From Burkholderiaceae bacterium (GTDB lineage Bacteria > Pseudomonadota > Gammaproteobacteria > Burkholderiales > Burkholderiaceae): a DNA stretch of 8,783 nt. The DNA lies in the NCBI GenBank assembly GCA_022701845.1, contig JAKONS010000341.1, positions 1 through 8,783 of the forward strand, in the 5' to 3' direction. Both the position numbers and the translations under genes were made by a program. This document shows, piece after piece, positions 1 through 7,567 of this stretch (the first letter of the stretch is position 1; the number at the start of each line of letters is the position of its first letter). The notes under the pieces were generated by a model that saw nothing but the letters and a program-made list of their open reading frames with translations, did not search any database and was not told the DNA's origin.

Positions 1-58
1 CGAAGCAATGGCCCGACTCGAGCGTTCAGCTCGTCCCCGCATTGAAGGCATTTCTTTC

Positions 59-119
59 GTGAGTTTCTTTGTGCCAGCAAAGAAAGTTACCGCGGGTCTG
101 GGGGCGCGCAAGCCCCCAG
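59..119. repeat. Tandem double-hairpin intergenic element, possible bidirectional terminator
   Basis: Two inverted repeats lie next to each other. The first has 13-base arms at 59-71 and 78-90; the inner 8 bp (TTTCTTTG / CAAAGAAA) are perfect, and the outer part has one mismatch and one G-U pair. The second is a perfect 8-bp stem, CTGGGGGC at 98-105 with GCCCCCAG at 112-119, around a 6-base loop. The element sits downstream of the stop of the large minus-strand glycosyltransferase gene (stop at 164). On the minus strand a T-rich stretch (150-163) comes before the GC-rich hairpin rather than after it, so this is not a textbook intrinsic terminator. I recall A/T-type hairpins containing AAAGAAAGTAAC followed by a G/C hairpin as common intergenic repeats in Comamonadaceae. 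That resemblance is from memory and untested. The rest of bases 1-163 shows only a 5-bp hairpin at 19-33 and no gene. Confidence 0.7.
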
Positions 120-163
120 CTACTCAATCAAAAACCCCTCTCAAATTCAAACAAACAAAAAAA

Positions 164-3100
164 TCACCCCCCCACCCAAGCCCGCCGCCACCCCACCAAC
201 CGATCCCCCTCCAAAGTCCAATCCCGCAAAACCACCTCCCGCAAAACCTCCCCCGCCCGCGCAGCCCCCGCCAAATCCTGCGTATACATCCGAATCGCCC
301 CCACCCAATCCTTGAACCGATTCTTCACCCGCGTAACCGGCAACCCCGCATCCGCATAACACCGAATATCGGTACACACCACCGGAAACCCACAAGCCCC
401 ATATTCCAGCAAGCGCAAATTGCTCTTGCATTCATTGAACAGGTTGTGCTCCAGCGGCGCCACCGCCACATCCAGATCCATCCGCGCCAACTCCCGCGGG
501 TACTGCTCGATATCCACCCCGTGCCGCACCTCGTGCACGAACGGCCGCAGCCGGTCCGGGCACATGCCGAAGAACACCCACTCCACTTCGCCGGCCAGCG
601 CCTCGACCACGTCGGCGATCAGCTCCAGGTCGCCCCGGTGGCTGATGCCGCCAGCCCAGCCCACCCGCGGCTTGCGCCGGGTCTCCACGCGCTTGGGCAC
701 CGCCACGTCCTTCCACCAGGCCGCCGGCAGCAGGTTGCGCACCACCCGGATGTCACGGTGCATGTCCGAGAAAGCCTCGGCCAGCGCATCGGTCGACACC
801 ACGAAGCGGTCGGTCAGCGACACCGCGCGGCGCAGCGATTTCAGGATGTCGGCGGGTATCGCATCGCGGTGCGCGCTCTTCAGCGGCACCCCGGGCAAAT
901 AGTCGTCCAGCTCGAACACCTTGAAGGCGCGCGAATAGCGGGCGGCGCGCTGCATCGCCTGGATCTGGAAATCCATCACCTGGCGCTGGAACACGATCGT
1001 GTCGGGGTTGGCGCGCTCCAGTGCGATCTCCGACAGGTGCACTTCCAGCAGCCGCCCCTCGACGAGGCCGGCGCGCTCCATCGCGCGGAAGGGCTGCACC
1101 ATGCGGTAGTGGCCGCAGCCGGCGCTGTCGGCCGGAAACGCCAGCACCACCGGCGCCGGGTGCCACGGAAGGCTGCGCCAGCCGCGGTCCTCGTCGGGCT
1201 CCAGCTCGAAGCCGGGGCCGGTGAGGGTCAGGTTGCGGTTGTAGGCGGGGTCGCGGGCCAGCAGCGGCAGCCAGCGTTCGTACATCGCCGCCTGCTCGTT
1301 GCGGAAACGCTCGCTCTTGGCGGCGCTGGCGGTCGTGTCGACCCGGGTCTGGCTCACCGAGCCCTCGTGCATCAGCACCGCATGCGGCGTCCACACCACC
1401 AGGCGGCCGGTGGCGCCCACCTTCAGGCAGAAATCGACATCGTTGTACGACACCTTGAAGGCGTTCTCGTCGAGCCCGCCGACCTCGGCATAGATGTCGG
1501 CGCGGGTCATCAGGCAGGCCGCGGTGACCGCGCTGTAGTCCTGGTCCACCTCGAGCCGGTGCATGTGGCCGGCGGCGTCCATCGGCTCTTCCAGAAACGG
1601 ATGGTCGGCCGGCCCGCGCAGGCCCAGCACCACGCCGGCGTGCTGCAGCTTGCCGCTGGGGTAGAGCAGCTTGGCGCCGACCACGCCCACCTCGGGGCGC
1701 TGGGCATGGTTCAGCAGTTCGTCGAGCCAGTCCTCGCGCACGATGGCGGTGTCGTTGTTGAGCAGCACCAGGTACTCGCCGCGCGCCTCGCGCGCTGCCA
1801 TGTTGTTGATGGCCGAGTAGTTGAAGGCATGCGGATAGCGCAGCACCCGCACCTGCGCGCTGCCCATGGCGGCGATGCCGTCGAGCCAGTGGCGGGCGTC
1901 CGGCGTTTCGCTGGCGTTGTCGACTATCAGCACCTCGTAGTGCGGATAGCGGGTCTTCTCCAGCAGGCTCTCCACGCAGCGCTGCAGCACCGGCAGCTGG
2001 TCCTTGGTGGGCACGATGATCGACACCAGCGGCTGCGCCGCATGGCCATAACGGATGCGGTAGCGACCCGGCAGGTCGCTGCCGACCTGGGCGCTCGCAT
2101 AGCCGCGTCCGGCCAGGTGCCGCGCCAGCACCGCGCGCTCTGCCGGGCTGTCGACCAGGGGGCGGGCATCGGTGGTCAGCAGCAGCTCGTCGACATGCGC
2201 CAGGTTGTCGACGCCGCCGCTGTCGATCAGCCGCACGATCAGCTCGAATTCGAGCGCGTCGGCAAAGGCCGGGTCGAACCCGCCGGCCTGGATCGCCACC
2301 TCGCGCCGCACCAGCCAGTGGCGCGCCATGTTCTGCGGCAGGCTCAGCAGCAGGTCCAGGTTGAAGCCGGGCCGGAACGCCGCGCCCAGCCCGCCGCCGG
2401 GCTGGCGCCGCAGCTCGTCGGCATACACCGCGCGGCAGTCGGGCGCCTGCATCGCCTGCAGCACCACCATCAGCAGGCCGGCGCGGGTGAAGGTGGTGCC
2501 GGCGTCCACGATCAGCACCCATTCGCAGGACGACTGCAGCAAGGCGATGTTGAGCCCGTCCACATAGGCGGCCGGGTCCACCTTCAGCAGCTGCACCTTG
2601 TCGTCGGGCGAGCCGGCCTGGGTGTCGGGCGACAGCACCGTCACCTTGACGTTGTCGTACAGGCATTCGCCGAAGGCCAGGCTGGCCAGGGTGGCCGACA
2701 GCTTGTCGAGATCGCCGTCGAGGTTGCGCACGAAGATCGCCACCGCCGGGCCGCCGCCGTGCGCCGCCAGGTGCGCGTCGATCAGCCCGCCGCGCGCCTT
2801 CGACGGCACCCGGGCCGCCAGCTTCAGCAGCGGATGCAGCTCGGCCTCGGCCGGCTGCGCGCCGTCGGCGGCCGTGCCCTGCCCGGCCTGGCGGCGGCCC
2901 AGGGTGGCCAGCGCCGGCCGCACCTGTAGCGCACTGCTGGTGAAGCCGTCGGCGCTGAAGCCGCCCAGCAGCACCCGGCCCATGAACACCGCTTCCTTCT
3001 CCAGGTGCGCCTGCACATCCACCGCCCAGCCGGTGGCCTGCTCGACCACCGCCTGCGCCAGCGCCGCCAGCCCGGTCGGCGTGCCGGCGCGCGGCTGCGC

Positions 3101-4843
3101 CACGGTGCCGATGCGCGCCAGGCTGTGGAACACGCCGCGGAACAGCGGCAACGTGATGTCGAGCTCGGGCCAGATCGACCATTCCAGGTCGAACAGCCGC
3201 CAGCCGCCGGCCTCTTTACCCTCCTCACCCACCAGGTTGAACGGCGTGGCGTCGAAGAAACGGCCCGGCAGCACCCGGCGCTTGCCGACGGTGCGGCTCT
3301 CGGCCTTCAGCAGCTGCACCAGCGGCTGCAGCCAGGCCACCAGATGGTCCGGGTCCCAGCCGGGGCGGTTGACGATCGGCAGCAGGCGGTTGAACAGGAT
3401 CTCGCCCGGGAGCAGCGCCTCGCGAGCCGGCATGCGCATCCAGTCGGGCGGCGCGGCGGCATGCAGCATGCGGCGGTGCACCGCGGCACCGGCACCGGCT
3501 GCGGCGGTGTCGCGGGCGATGCGCACCTCCTTGCCGAGCGACTTGCGGCGGCTGCCCGAATAGGTGAAGGCCCAGTCGTCGGGCGCGCCCTGCCAGTTGC
3601 CGTCGCCCTTGCGGGCCACCACCAGGAAGGAGTTGGCGAAGTCGCCGACCAGGCCGTTGTCGACCAGCGCACGCCAGGCCGCACCCTCGGAGAAGGTGCG
3701 CAGGTAGTTGCCGGTCTGGTTGGGCGCGAAGGCGCCGGAGAGCAGGTTCTGCAGCACCGCCGGGTCGGCGTCCTGCTCGCCGTGCTCGGTGAGCACCATC
3801 GTCGGCAGCTTGTAGTCGGGAAACGGAAAGTAGAAGTGCGAGCGCTCGAAGCGCGCGCTGCGCAGGACGCGCGCCAGCTCGCGCCGGCCGAAGGTCACCG
3901 CGGTCTTGCGGTCGTACAGGCTTTCGATGCCGAAGAAGGCGGCACCCACATGGTCCTCCGGGGCGCCGGCGAAGTATTTCAGGCCCAGCTTGTTCTCGAT
4001 GGCCACCAGCAGCACGCCGTCGGGCTTCAGGAAACCGTGCGCCAGCGCGAGCGCCGCGGCGATCGGGTCCTCGCCCTCGATGAACACCCGGCTGTACTCC
4101 AGTACGCCGATCAGGGTGACGACGTCGAAGCGCTCGGCCGTCTCGAACTGCTGGAAGTTGTCGTTGAACACCCGCACGTTCGGCAGGCCGCGGCAGCGCG
4201 CGGCGGTGATCGAGGCGCGGCGGTGGCTGCCCTCGACGCAGGTCAGGTCGCAGCCGGCCTCGGCCAGGTAGCGGCTGATGGCGCCGCAGCCCGAACCCAG
4301 CTCCAGCACCGTCTTGCCGCGCAGGTCGGCCTCGATCGGCCGCAGCAGGTTGGCGCGCGCCGGGCTCAGGTGGTAGAGCGTGGGCCAGTCGTCGGCATGG
4401 GCGAACAGCTCGTCGGAGCCCTGCGACACGTCGCCGGCGCCGGAAATGATGCCGAACACCCGGCGCTCGGTGGCGTCGCCGTCGTTGTAGGCATGGGCCA
4501 CCGGGCGCGGCCGCTCGTACACGCCGAAGTCGGGGTTGAAGTCGTAGGGCGATGCGGCATCGTCCGCCGCGCTGCCGGCCCGCGCGCTGCCGAGCGCCGC
4601 CTCCAGCGCCTGCCACTGCTGCGCCGGGCCGGCGCCGGGCGGCAGGCGCAGCGCCCGTTCGGCGTTGACCGCCGCGTCGGCGCCCGCATGCACGCCCACC
4701 TGCGCCCGCTCGTGCGGCCCGGCCGCCAGGCGGGTGCGCCAGCCGTGCCGTTCGGCCTCCTGCGCCAGTCGTTCCATCGCCTGCCGACCGCCGTCGTCGT
4801 CGCTGGGGAAGAAGGTGATGACGCTGCGTTTCGAAGAGCTCAT
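164..4843 (-). CDS. Giant multi-domain methyltransferase / kinase-like / glycosyltransferase protein (1559 aa)
   Basis: This cytoplasmic-looking protein probably builds or modifies a surface glycan; no signal peptide or membrane segment is evident. Residues ~165-345 form a class I SAM methyltransferase, with motif I LELGSGCG at 180-187 and the acidic strand end CVEG at 202-205. Residues ~405-625 hold a kinase-like signature: D531, P534 and N536, then D552-L-E-W. Residues ~699-895 look like a GT-A fold with a weak DXD region (VDAG at 779-782). Residues ~938-1165 are a canonical GT2 transferase: SIIVPTKDQ at 941, VDNAS at 974, the NND motif at 1029-1031, and GGLDE...DVDFCLK at 1122-1141. Residues ~1230-1555 resemble GT4: GCGHYR at 1242, FELDDYL at 1310, VGWAGG at 1394, and SNLRLLEYGACGFPVV at 1474-1489. 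The ATG at 4843 is chosen because the first beta strand follows at once. An in-frame ATG at 4957 would add 38 cysteine-containing residues of non-coding character; neither start has a clear ribosome binding site. Large glycosyltransferases are documented in flagellin glycosylation clusters of Burkholderia, and the adjacent motility genes fit that role, but the acceptor is unproven. The last ~85 codons show aberrant codon usage. Confidence 0.9.
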   Translation of the reverse strand: MSSSKRSVITFFPSDDDGGRQAMERLAQEAERHGWRTRLAAGPHERAQVGVHAGADAAVNAERALRLPPGAGPAQQWQALEAALGSARAGSAADDAASPYDFNPDFGVYERPRPVAHAYNDGDATERRVFGIISGAGDVSQGSDELFAHADDWPTLYHLSPARANLLRPIEADLRGKTVLELGSGCGAISRYLAEAGCDLTCVEGSHRRASITAARCRGLPNVRVFNDNFQQFETAERFDVVTLIGVLEYSRVFIEGEDPIAAALALAHGFLKPDGVLLVAIENKLGLKYFAGAPEDHVGAAFFGIESLYDRKTAVTFGRRELARVLRSARFERSHFYFPFPDYKLPTMVLTEHGEQDADPAVLQNLLSGAFAPNQTGNYLRTFSEGAAWRALVDNGLVGDFANSFLVVARKGDGNWQGAPDDWAFTYSGSRRKSLGKEVRIARDTAAAGAGAAVHRRMLHAAAPPDWMRMPAREALLPGEILFNRLLPIVNRPGWDPDHLVAWLQPLVQLLKAESRTVGKRRVLPGRFFDATPFNLVGEEGKEAGGWRLFDLEWSIWPELDITLPLFRGVFHSLARIGTVAQPRAGTPTGLAALAQAVVEQATGWAVDVQAHLEKEAVFMGRVLLGGFSADGFTSSALQVRPALATLGRRQAGQGTAADGAQPAEAELHPLLKLAARVPSKARGGLIDAHLAAHGGGPAVAIFVRNLDGDLDKLSATLASLAFGECLYDNVKVTVLSPDTQAGSPDDKVQLLKVDPAAYVDGLNIALLQSSCEWVLIVDAGTTFTRAGLLMVVLQAMQAPDCRAVYADELRRQPGGGLGAAFRPGFNLDLLLSLPQNMARHWLVRREVAIQAGGFDPAFADALEFELIVRLIDSGGVDNLAHVDELLLTTDARPLVDSPAERAVLARHLAGRGYASAQVGSDLPGRYRIRYGHAAQPLVSIIVPTKDQLPVLQRCVESLLEKTRYPHYEVLIVDNASETPDARHWLDGIAAMGSAQVRVLRYPHAFNYSAINNMAAREARGEYLVLLNNDTAIVREDWLDELLNHAQRPEVGVVGAKLLYPSGKLQHAGVVLGLRGPADHPFLEEPMDAAGHMHRLEVDQDYSAVTAACLMTRADIYAEVGGLDENAFKVSYNDVDFCLKVGATGRLVVWTPHAVLMHEGSVSQTRVDTTASAAKSERFRNEQAAMYERWLPLLARDPAYNRNLTLTGPGFELEPDEDRGWRSLPWHPAPVVLAFPADSAGCGHYRMVQPFRAMERAGLVEGRLLEVHLSEIALERANPDTIVFQRQVMDFQIQAMQRAARYSRAFKVFELDDYLPGVPLKSAHRDAIPADILKSLRRAVSLTDRFVVSTDALAEAFSDMHRDIRVVRNLLPAAWWKDVAVPKRVETRRKPRVGWAGGISHRGDLELIADVVEALAGEVEWVFFGMCPDRLRPFVHEVRHGVDIEQYPRELARMDLDVAVAPLEHNLFNECKSNLRLLEYGACGFPVVCTDIRCYADAGLPVTRVKNRFKDWVGAIRMYTQDLAGAARAGEVLREVVLRDWTLEGDRLVGWRRAWVGG

Positions 4844-4979
4844 GGGCCGATGCGTGTTGGTTGTGGTGCCGGCAGCGCCGCAGGGCGGCAGGAGCCGGGT
4901 CGCGCCATTACAACGGCAACTGGATGGTTGCGTTCGCCGGAACAGCGCGAAAAACATCGCCTATTCCAGCGTCTGAACC

Positions 4980-5020
4980 GCTTTTCAGGCGCTTTTGCCG
5001 CTTTTTCAGGCGGTTTTGCC
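4980..5020. repeat. Imperfect tandem direct repeat (20 + 21 bp)
   Basis: The unit at 4980-4999 begins GCTTTTCAGGCG and ends TTTTGCC. It is repeated immediately at 5000-5020 as GCTTTTTCAGGCG...TTTTGCC, with one inserted T and one C-to-G change. CCGC (4998-5001) can pair with GCGG (5010-5013) just before TTTT, giving a weak terminator-like fold on the plus strand. The repeat lies in the divergent intergenic region and could be a regulator binding site or a slippage product. Nothing in the sequence decides between these. Confidence 0.55.
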
Positions 5021-5089
5021 GGGAGTCACCGGTCGAAGTAGCCGGTTTTCGGGTGGCAAATCGGGCGCTAGCAGGTCTTGTGACTGCTT

Positions 5090-5117
5090 TAACATTCCGA
5101 CACGTGCCCTCCGACGC
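5090..5117 (+). promoter_or_regulatory. Weak candidate FliA (sigma-28) promoter for motA
   Basis: TAACATTC at 5090-5097 matches the -35 consensus TAAAGTTT at 5 of 8 bases. TCCGACGC at 5110-5117 matches the -10 consensus GCCGATAA only in the CCGA core. The spacer is 12 bases instead of 11. The placement, about 45-50 bases before the motA start, is sensible, and motAB is FliA-dependent in enterobacteria. The sequence match alone is poor. Confidence 0.2.
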
Positions 5118-5165
5118 CCGCCGCAGCCCGCGCGCAGACCGCAGAGTGCGTCCCAACATCTTTCC

Positions 5166-6026
5166 ATGCTCGTCATCATTGGCTATGTCGTCTGCCTCGG
5201 GTGCATCTTCGGGGTGTACATCGCGCACGGCGGCAACATCAGCGTCATCCTGCATGCGCTGCCGTTCGAGATCATCACCATCATGGGTGGTGCCCTCGGC
5301 GCGTTCGTGGTGAACAACCAGGCCAAGGTGCTGAAGTCGACGCTGAAGACGCTGCCCACGGTGATGAAGGGCAGCAAATACACCAAGGCGCGCTACATGG
5401 AGCTGATGTCGCTGCTCTACGACATCCTGCAGAAGGCGCGCAAGGACGGCCTGATGGCGATCGAGAAGGATGTCGAGACGCCGCACGACTCCGAGATCTT
5501 CAAGAAATATCCCACCGTCGGCAGCGACCACCATGTGGTCGAGTTCATGACCGACTACCTGCGCATGATGGTGTCGGGCAACCTGAATTCGCACGAGATC
5601 GAGTCGCTGATGGACAGCGAGATCGAGACCCACCACCAGGAGGCCCACGCCCCGATCGCCGCGCTGGCCCGGCTGGCCGGCGCCCTGCCCGCCTTCGGCA
5701 TCGTGGCCGCGGTGCTGGGCGTGGTGAACACCATGGGCTCGGTCGGCCAGCCGCCGTCGGTGCTGGGCGGCATGATCGGCTCGGCGCTGGTCGGCACCTT
5801 CCTGGGCATCCTGCTGGCCTACGGCGTGGTCGAGCCGCTGGCCGGCCTGCTGGAGCAGAAGTCCGAAGACGCGGCCAAGGAATTCCTCTGCATCAAGACC
5901 ACCCTGCTGGCCAGCATGCAGGGCTACAACCCGTCGACCGCCATCGAGTTCGGCCGCAAGGTACTGTTCTCGACCGAGCGGCCCACCTTCGGCGAGCTGG
6001 AAGCGCATGTGAAGGGCAAGAAGTAG
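5166..6026 (+). CDS. motA: Flagellar motor stator protein MotA
   Basis: MotA (286 aa) is the inner-membrane stator subunit that, with MotB, conducts protons and pushes on the rotor protein FliG. The N-terminus MLVIIGYVVCLGC is the first membrane helix. Helix 2 spans ~33-50, and helices 3 and 4 span ~170-190 and ~200-222. The charged cytoplasmic loop has R92 and E100, equivalent to E. coli R90 and E98, which contact FliG. P175 (in ALPAFGIV) and P223 (in VVEPLA) correspond to E. coli P173 and P222 near the channel. Length is close to the 295 aa of E. coli MotA. The ATG at 5166 is chosen because it starts exactly at the family N-terminus; an open frame extends 57 codons upstream without MotA-like sequence. 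No clear Shine-Dalgarno precedes it. motB begins 10 bases after the stop, indicating co-transcription. Confidence 0.97.
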   Translation: MLVIIGYVVCLGCIFGVYIAHGGNISVILHALPFEIITIMGGALGAFVVNNQAKVLKSTLKTLPTVMKGSKYTKARYMELMSLLYDILQKARKDGLMAIEKDVETPHDSEIFKKYPTVGSDHHVVEFMTDYLRMMVSGNLNSHEIESLMDSEIETHHQEAHAPIAALARLAGALPAFGIVAAVLGVVNTMGSVGQPPSVLGGMIGSALVGTFLGILLAYGVVEPLAGLLEQKSEDAAKEFLCIKTTLLASMQGYNPSTAIEFGRKVLFSTERPTFGELEAHVKGKK

Positions 6027-6036
6027 CCCGCTGACC

Positions 6037-7116
6037 ATGGCCGAGAAAAAACTCCAGCCCATCATCGTCAAGAAGATCAAGAAGGGCGGCCATGCCCCGC
6101 ATGGCGGCGCCTGGAAGATCGCCTATGCCGACTTCGTGACCGCCATGATGGCGTTCTTCCTGCTGATGTGGCTGCTCGGCTCCACCGCCAAGGGCGAGCT
6201 GCAGGGCATCGCCTCCTATTTCGCCAACCCGATGCAGGTGGCCCTGCAGGGCGGCGACGGCTCCGGCAACAGCTCCAGCATCCTGCCCGGCGGCGGCAAC
6301 GACCTGTCGAAGGTGCACGGCCAGGTGCGCCGCTCGGAATCCGACGCCGACAAGAAGACCAAGATGGCCGCCCGCGAGATGAAGCGGGTGCAGGCCGAGC
6401 AGGACGCCAAGCGCATGGCGGAACTGCAGAAGAAGATCGAATCGCTGATCACCGAGAGCCCGAAGCTCGCCGAATACAAGTCGCAGATCCGCATCGAGGT
6501 CACGCCCGACGGGCTGCAGATCCAGATCGTCGACGACCAGAACCGGCCGATGTTCGACAGCGGCAGCGCCCTGGTGAAGCCCTACATGCGCGACATCCTG
6601 CGCGAAATCGGCTCGGCGCTCGGCAACGTCGAGAACAAGATCAGCCTGGCCGGCCACACCGACGCCACGCCCTACGGCAACGGCGACCGCGGCTACAGCA
6701 ACTGGGAACTCTCGGCCGACCGGGCCAATGCCACCCGGCGCGAACTGGTGGTGGCCGGCATGCCCGACGCGCAGCTGGCGCGGGTGGTCGGCCTGGCCGC
6801 CAGCGACGCGCTCGACAAGCAGAACCTCCGCTCGCCCAGCAACCGGCGCATCACCGTCACCGTGCTCACCCGCGAGGCCGAGGAGCGCCTGCTGGGCCAC
6901 GGCCTGCCCGCGGTGCCGCCCGACGAGGTCGAGCAGGCGGTCGAGCAGATGGACGCCCAGCAGCCGGGCGCCGCCGCTTTCCCGCCGCGCAAGAAATTCA
7001 TCGACCTGCCGGCGCGCCCGCCGCGCGAGCAGGCCGAACCGACCGCCGAAGCCACCTCGAACGCGGCCCGCCCCGCCACCACGCCGGGCGCGCCGGGCGC
7101 TTCCGTCGCGCGTTAG
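6037..7116 (+). CDS. motB: Flagellar motor stator protein MotB
   Basis: MotB (359 aa) anchors the stator to peptidoglycan and carries the proton-binding aspartate. A basic N-terminus (KKIKKGG) precedes the single membrane helix, ~29-48. D32 lies in [18 protein letters not shown], equivalent to the essential Asp32 of E. coli, and the flanking residues resemble proton-type rather than sodium-type (PomB) stators. The plug/linker region follows (~50-140), with a charged, probably helical stretch at ~105-135. The OmpA-like peptidoglycan-binding domain covers ~150-280, with [10 protein letters not shown] at 205-214 and the [10 protein letters not shown] block at 222-231. Residues ~290-359 are a Pro/Ala-rich tail, probably disordered, that makes the protein longer than E. 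coli MotB (308 aa). It follows motA by 10 bases. No strong ribosome binding site is visible, so translation may be coupled to motA. Confidence 0.97.
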   Translation: MAEKKLQPIIVKKIKKGGHAPHGGAWKIAYADFVTAMMAFFLLMWLLGSTAKGELQGIASYFANPMQVALQGGDGSGNSSSILPGGGNDLSKVHGQVRRSESDADKKTKMAAREMKRVQAEQDAKRMAELQKKIESLITESPKLAEYKSQIRIEVTPDGLQIQIVDDQNRPMFDSGSALVKPYMRDILREIGSALGNVENKISLAGHTDATPYGNGDRGYSNWELSADRANATRRELVVAGMPDAQLARVVGLAASDALDKQNLRSPSNRRITVTVLTREAEERLLGHGLPAVPPDEVEQAVEQMDAQQPGAAAFPPRKKFIDLPARPPREQAEPTAEATSNAARPATTPGAPGASVAR

Positions 7117-7161
7117 CGGCACCGCTTTTCATCGCGCCATTTTTCATTCCGCCTCCCCACC

Positions 7162-7168
7162 GAAAGGG
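7162..7168 (+). promoter_or_regulatory. Ribosome binding site supporting the cheY GTG start
   Basis: GAAAGGG lies 6 bases before the GTG at 7175. It is the clearest Shine-Dalgarno-like site in the window and decides the start, because the open frame runs far upstream through the end of motB without a CheY-like ATG. Confidence 0.65.
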
Positions 7169-7174
7169 TCATCC

Positions 7175-7567
7175 GTGGCCACAGCATTGCGTTTCCTGAT
7201 CGTCGACGACTTCTCCACCATGCGCCGCATCGTGCGCAACCTGCTCAAGGAAAGCGGCTTTGCCGATGCCGACGAAGCCGAGGACGGCTCCGCCGCCCTG
7301 CAGAAGCTGCGCAACGGCCGCTTCGACTTCGTCGTGACCGACATCAACATGCCCAACATGAACGGCTTCGAGCTGCTGTCGACCATCAAGGCCGACGAGA
7401 AGCTCAAGCACCTGCCGGTGCTGATGGTGACCGCCGAGGCCCGCAAGGAAGACATCGTGGCCGCGGCCCAGGGCGGCGCCGCCGGCTACATCGTCAAACC
7501 CTTCACCAAGGCGACGCTGGAGGAAAAGGTGCTCAACATTCTGAAGAAGACAGGGTTGGCCGCATGA
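7175..7567 (+). CDS. cheY: Chemotaxis response regulator CheY
   Basis: CheY (130 aa) is a single-domain receiver. It is phosphorylated by CheA, then binds the flagellar switch (FliM) to change rotation direction. All receiver residues are present: acidic pair D11/D12, phosphorylated D56 in [12 protein letters not shown]86 in LMVTAEA, Y105 and K108 in GYIVKPF. These sit one position before E. coli D57, T87, Y106 and K109. No output domain is attached. The start is GTG with a good ribosome binding site; a 58-base gap separates it from motB. Its stop overlaps the start of cheZ (ATGA), so the two are translationally coupled, which suits a signal and its phosphatase. No cheA or cheW accompanies it here. 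Confidence 0.97.
   Translation: MATALRFLIVDDFSTMRRIVRNLLKESGFADADEAEDGSAALQKLRNGRFDFVVTDINMPNMNGFELLSTIKADEKLKHLPVLMVTAEARKEDIVAAAQGGAAGYIVKPFTKATLEEKVLNILKKTGLAA

Larger units (their letters stand above)
4844..5165. other. Divergent intergenic region between the glycosyltransferase gene and motA
   Basis: These 322 bases separate two divergent genes and should contain both promoters. I see an imperfect tandem repeat (4980-5020), a short hairpin CTGAA/TTCAG at 4974-4988, the 6-bp palindrome CACGTG at 5101-5106, and a weak FliA-like match upstream of motA. No convincing sigma-70 or sigma-54 promoter for the minus-strand gene was found by eye. Open frames run through the region on both strands (a 38-residue extension of the glycosyltransferase and a 57-residue extension of MotA), but neither extension resembles its family, so I treat the region as non-coding. 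Confidence 0.6.

Noticed and set aside
8..2929. 973-codon open frame on the plus strand
   Set aside because: It is antisense to the glycosyltransferase gene. Its product is rich in His, Arg, Gln, Ala and Gly without any family motif, as expected of a shadow frame opposite high-GC3 coding sequence.
4844..4957. Upstream ATG at 4957 as the start of the large protein
   Set aside because: The 38 extra residues are Cys/Thr/Pro-rich without domain-like sequence, and only a poor GGAATAGG precedes the start. The ATG at 4843 directly precedes a plausible beta strand. The choice is probable, not certain.
3005..5041. 678-codon open frame on the plus strand
   Set aside because: Same antisense shadow of the methyltransferase and kinase-like part of the large protein; no recognisable domain.
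4995..5165. 57-codon N-terminal extension of MotA
   Set aside because: The extension has no MotA similarity and covers the tandem repeat; MotA proteins begin at the membrane helix found at 5166.
4908..7122. Long minus-strand open frames opposite motA and motB (390 and 409 codons)
   Set aside because: Both lie antisense to clearly real stator genes and have the His/Gln/Arg/Gly-rich composition of shadow frames.
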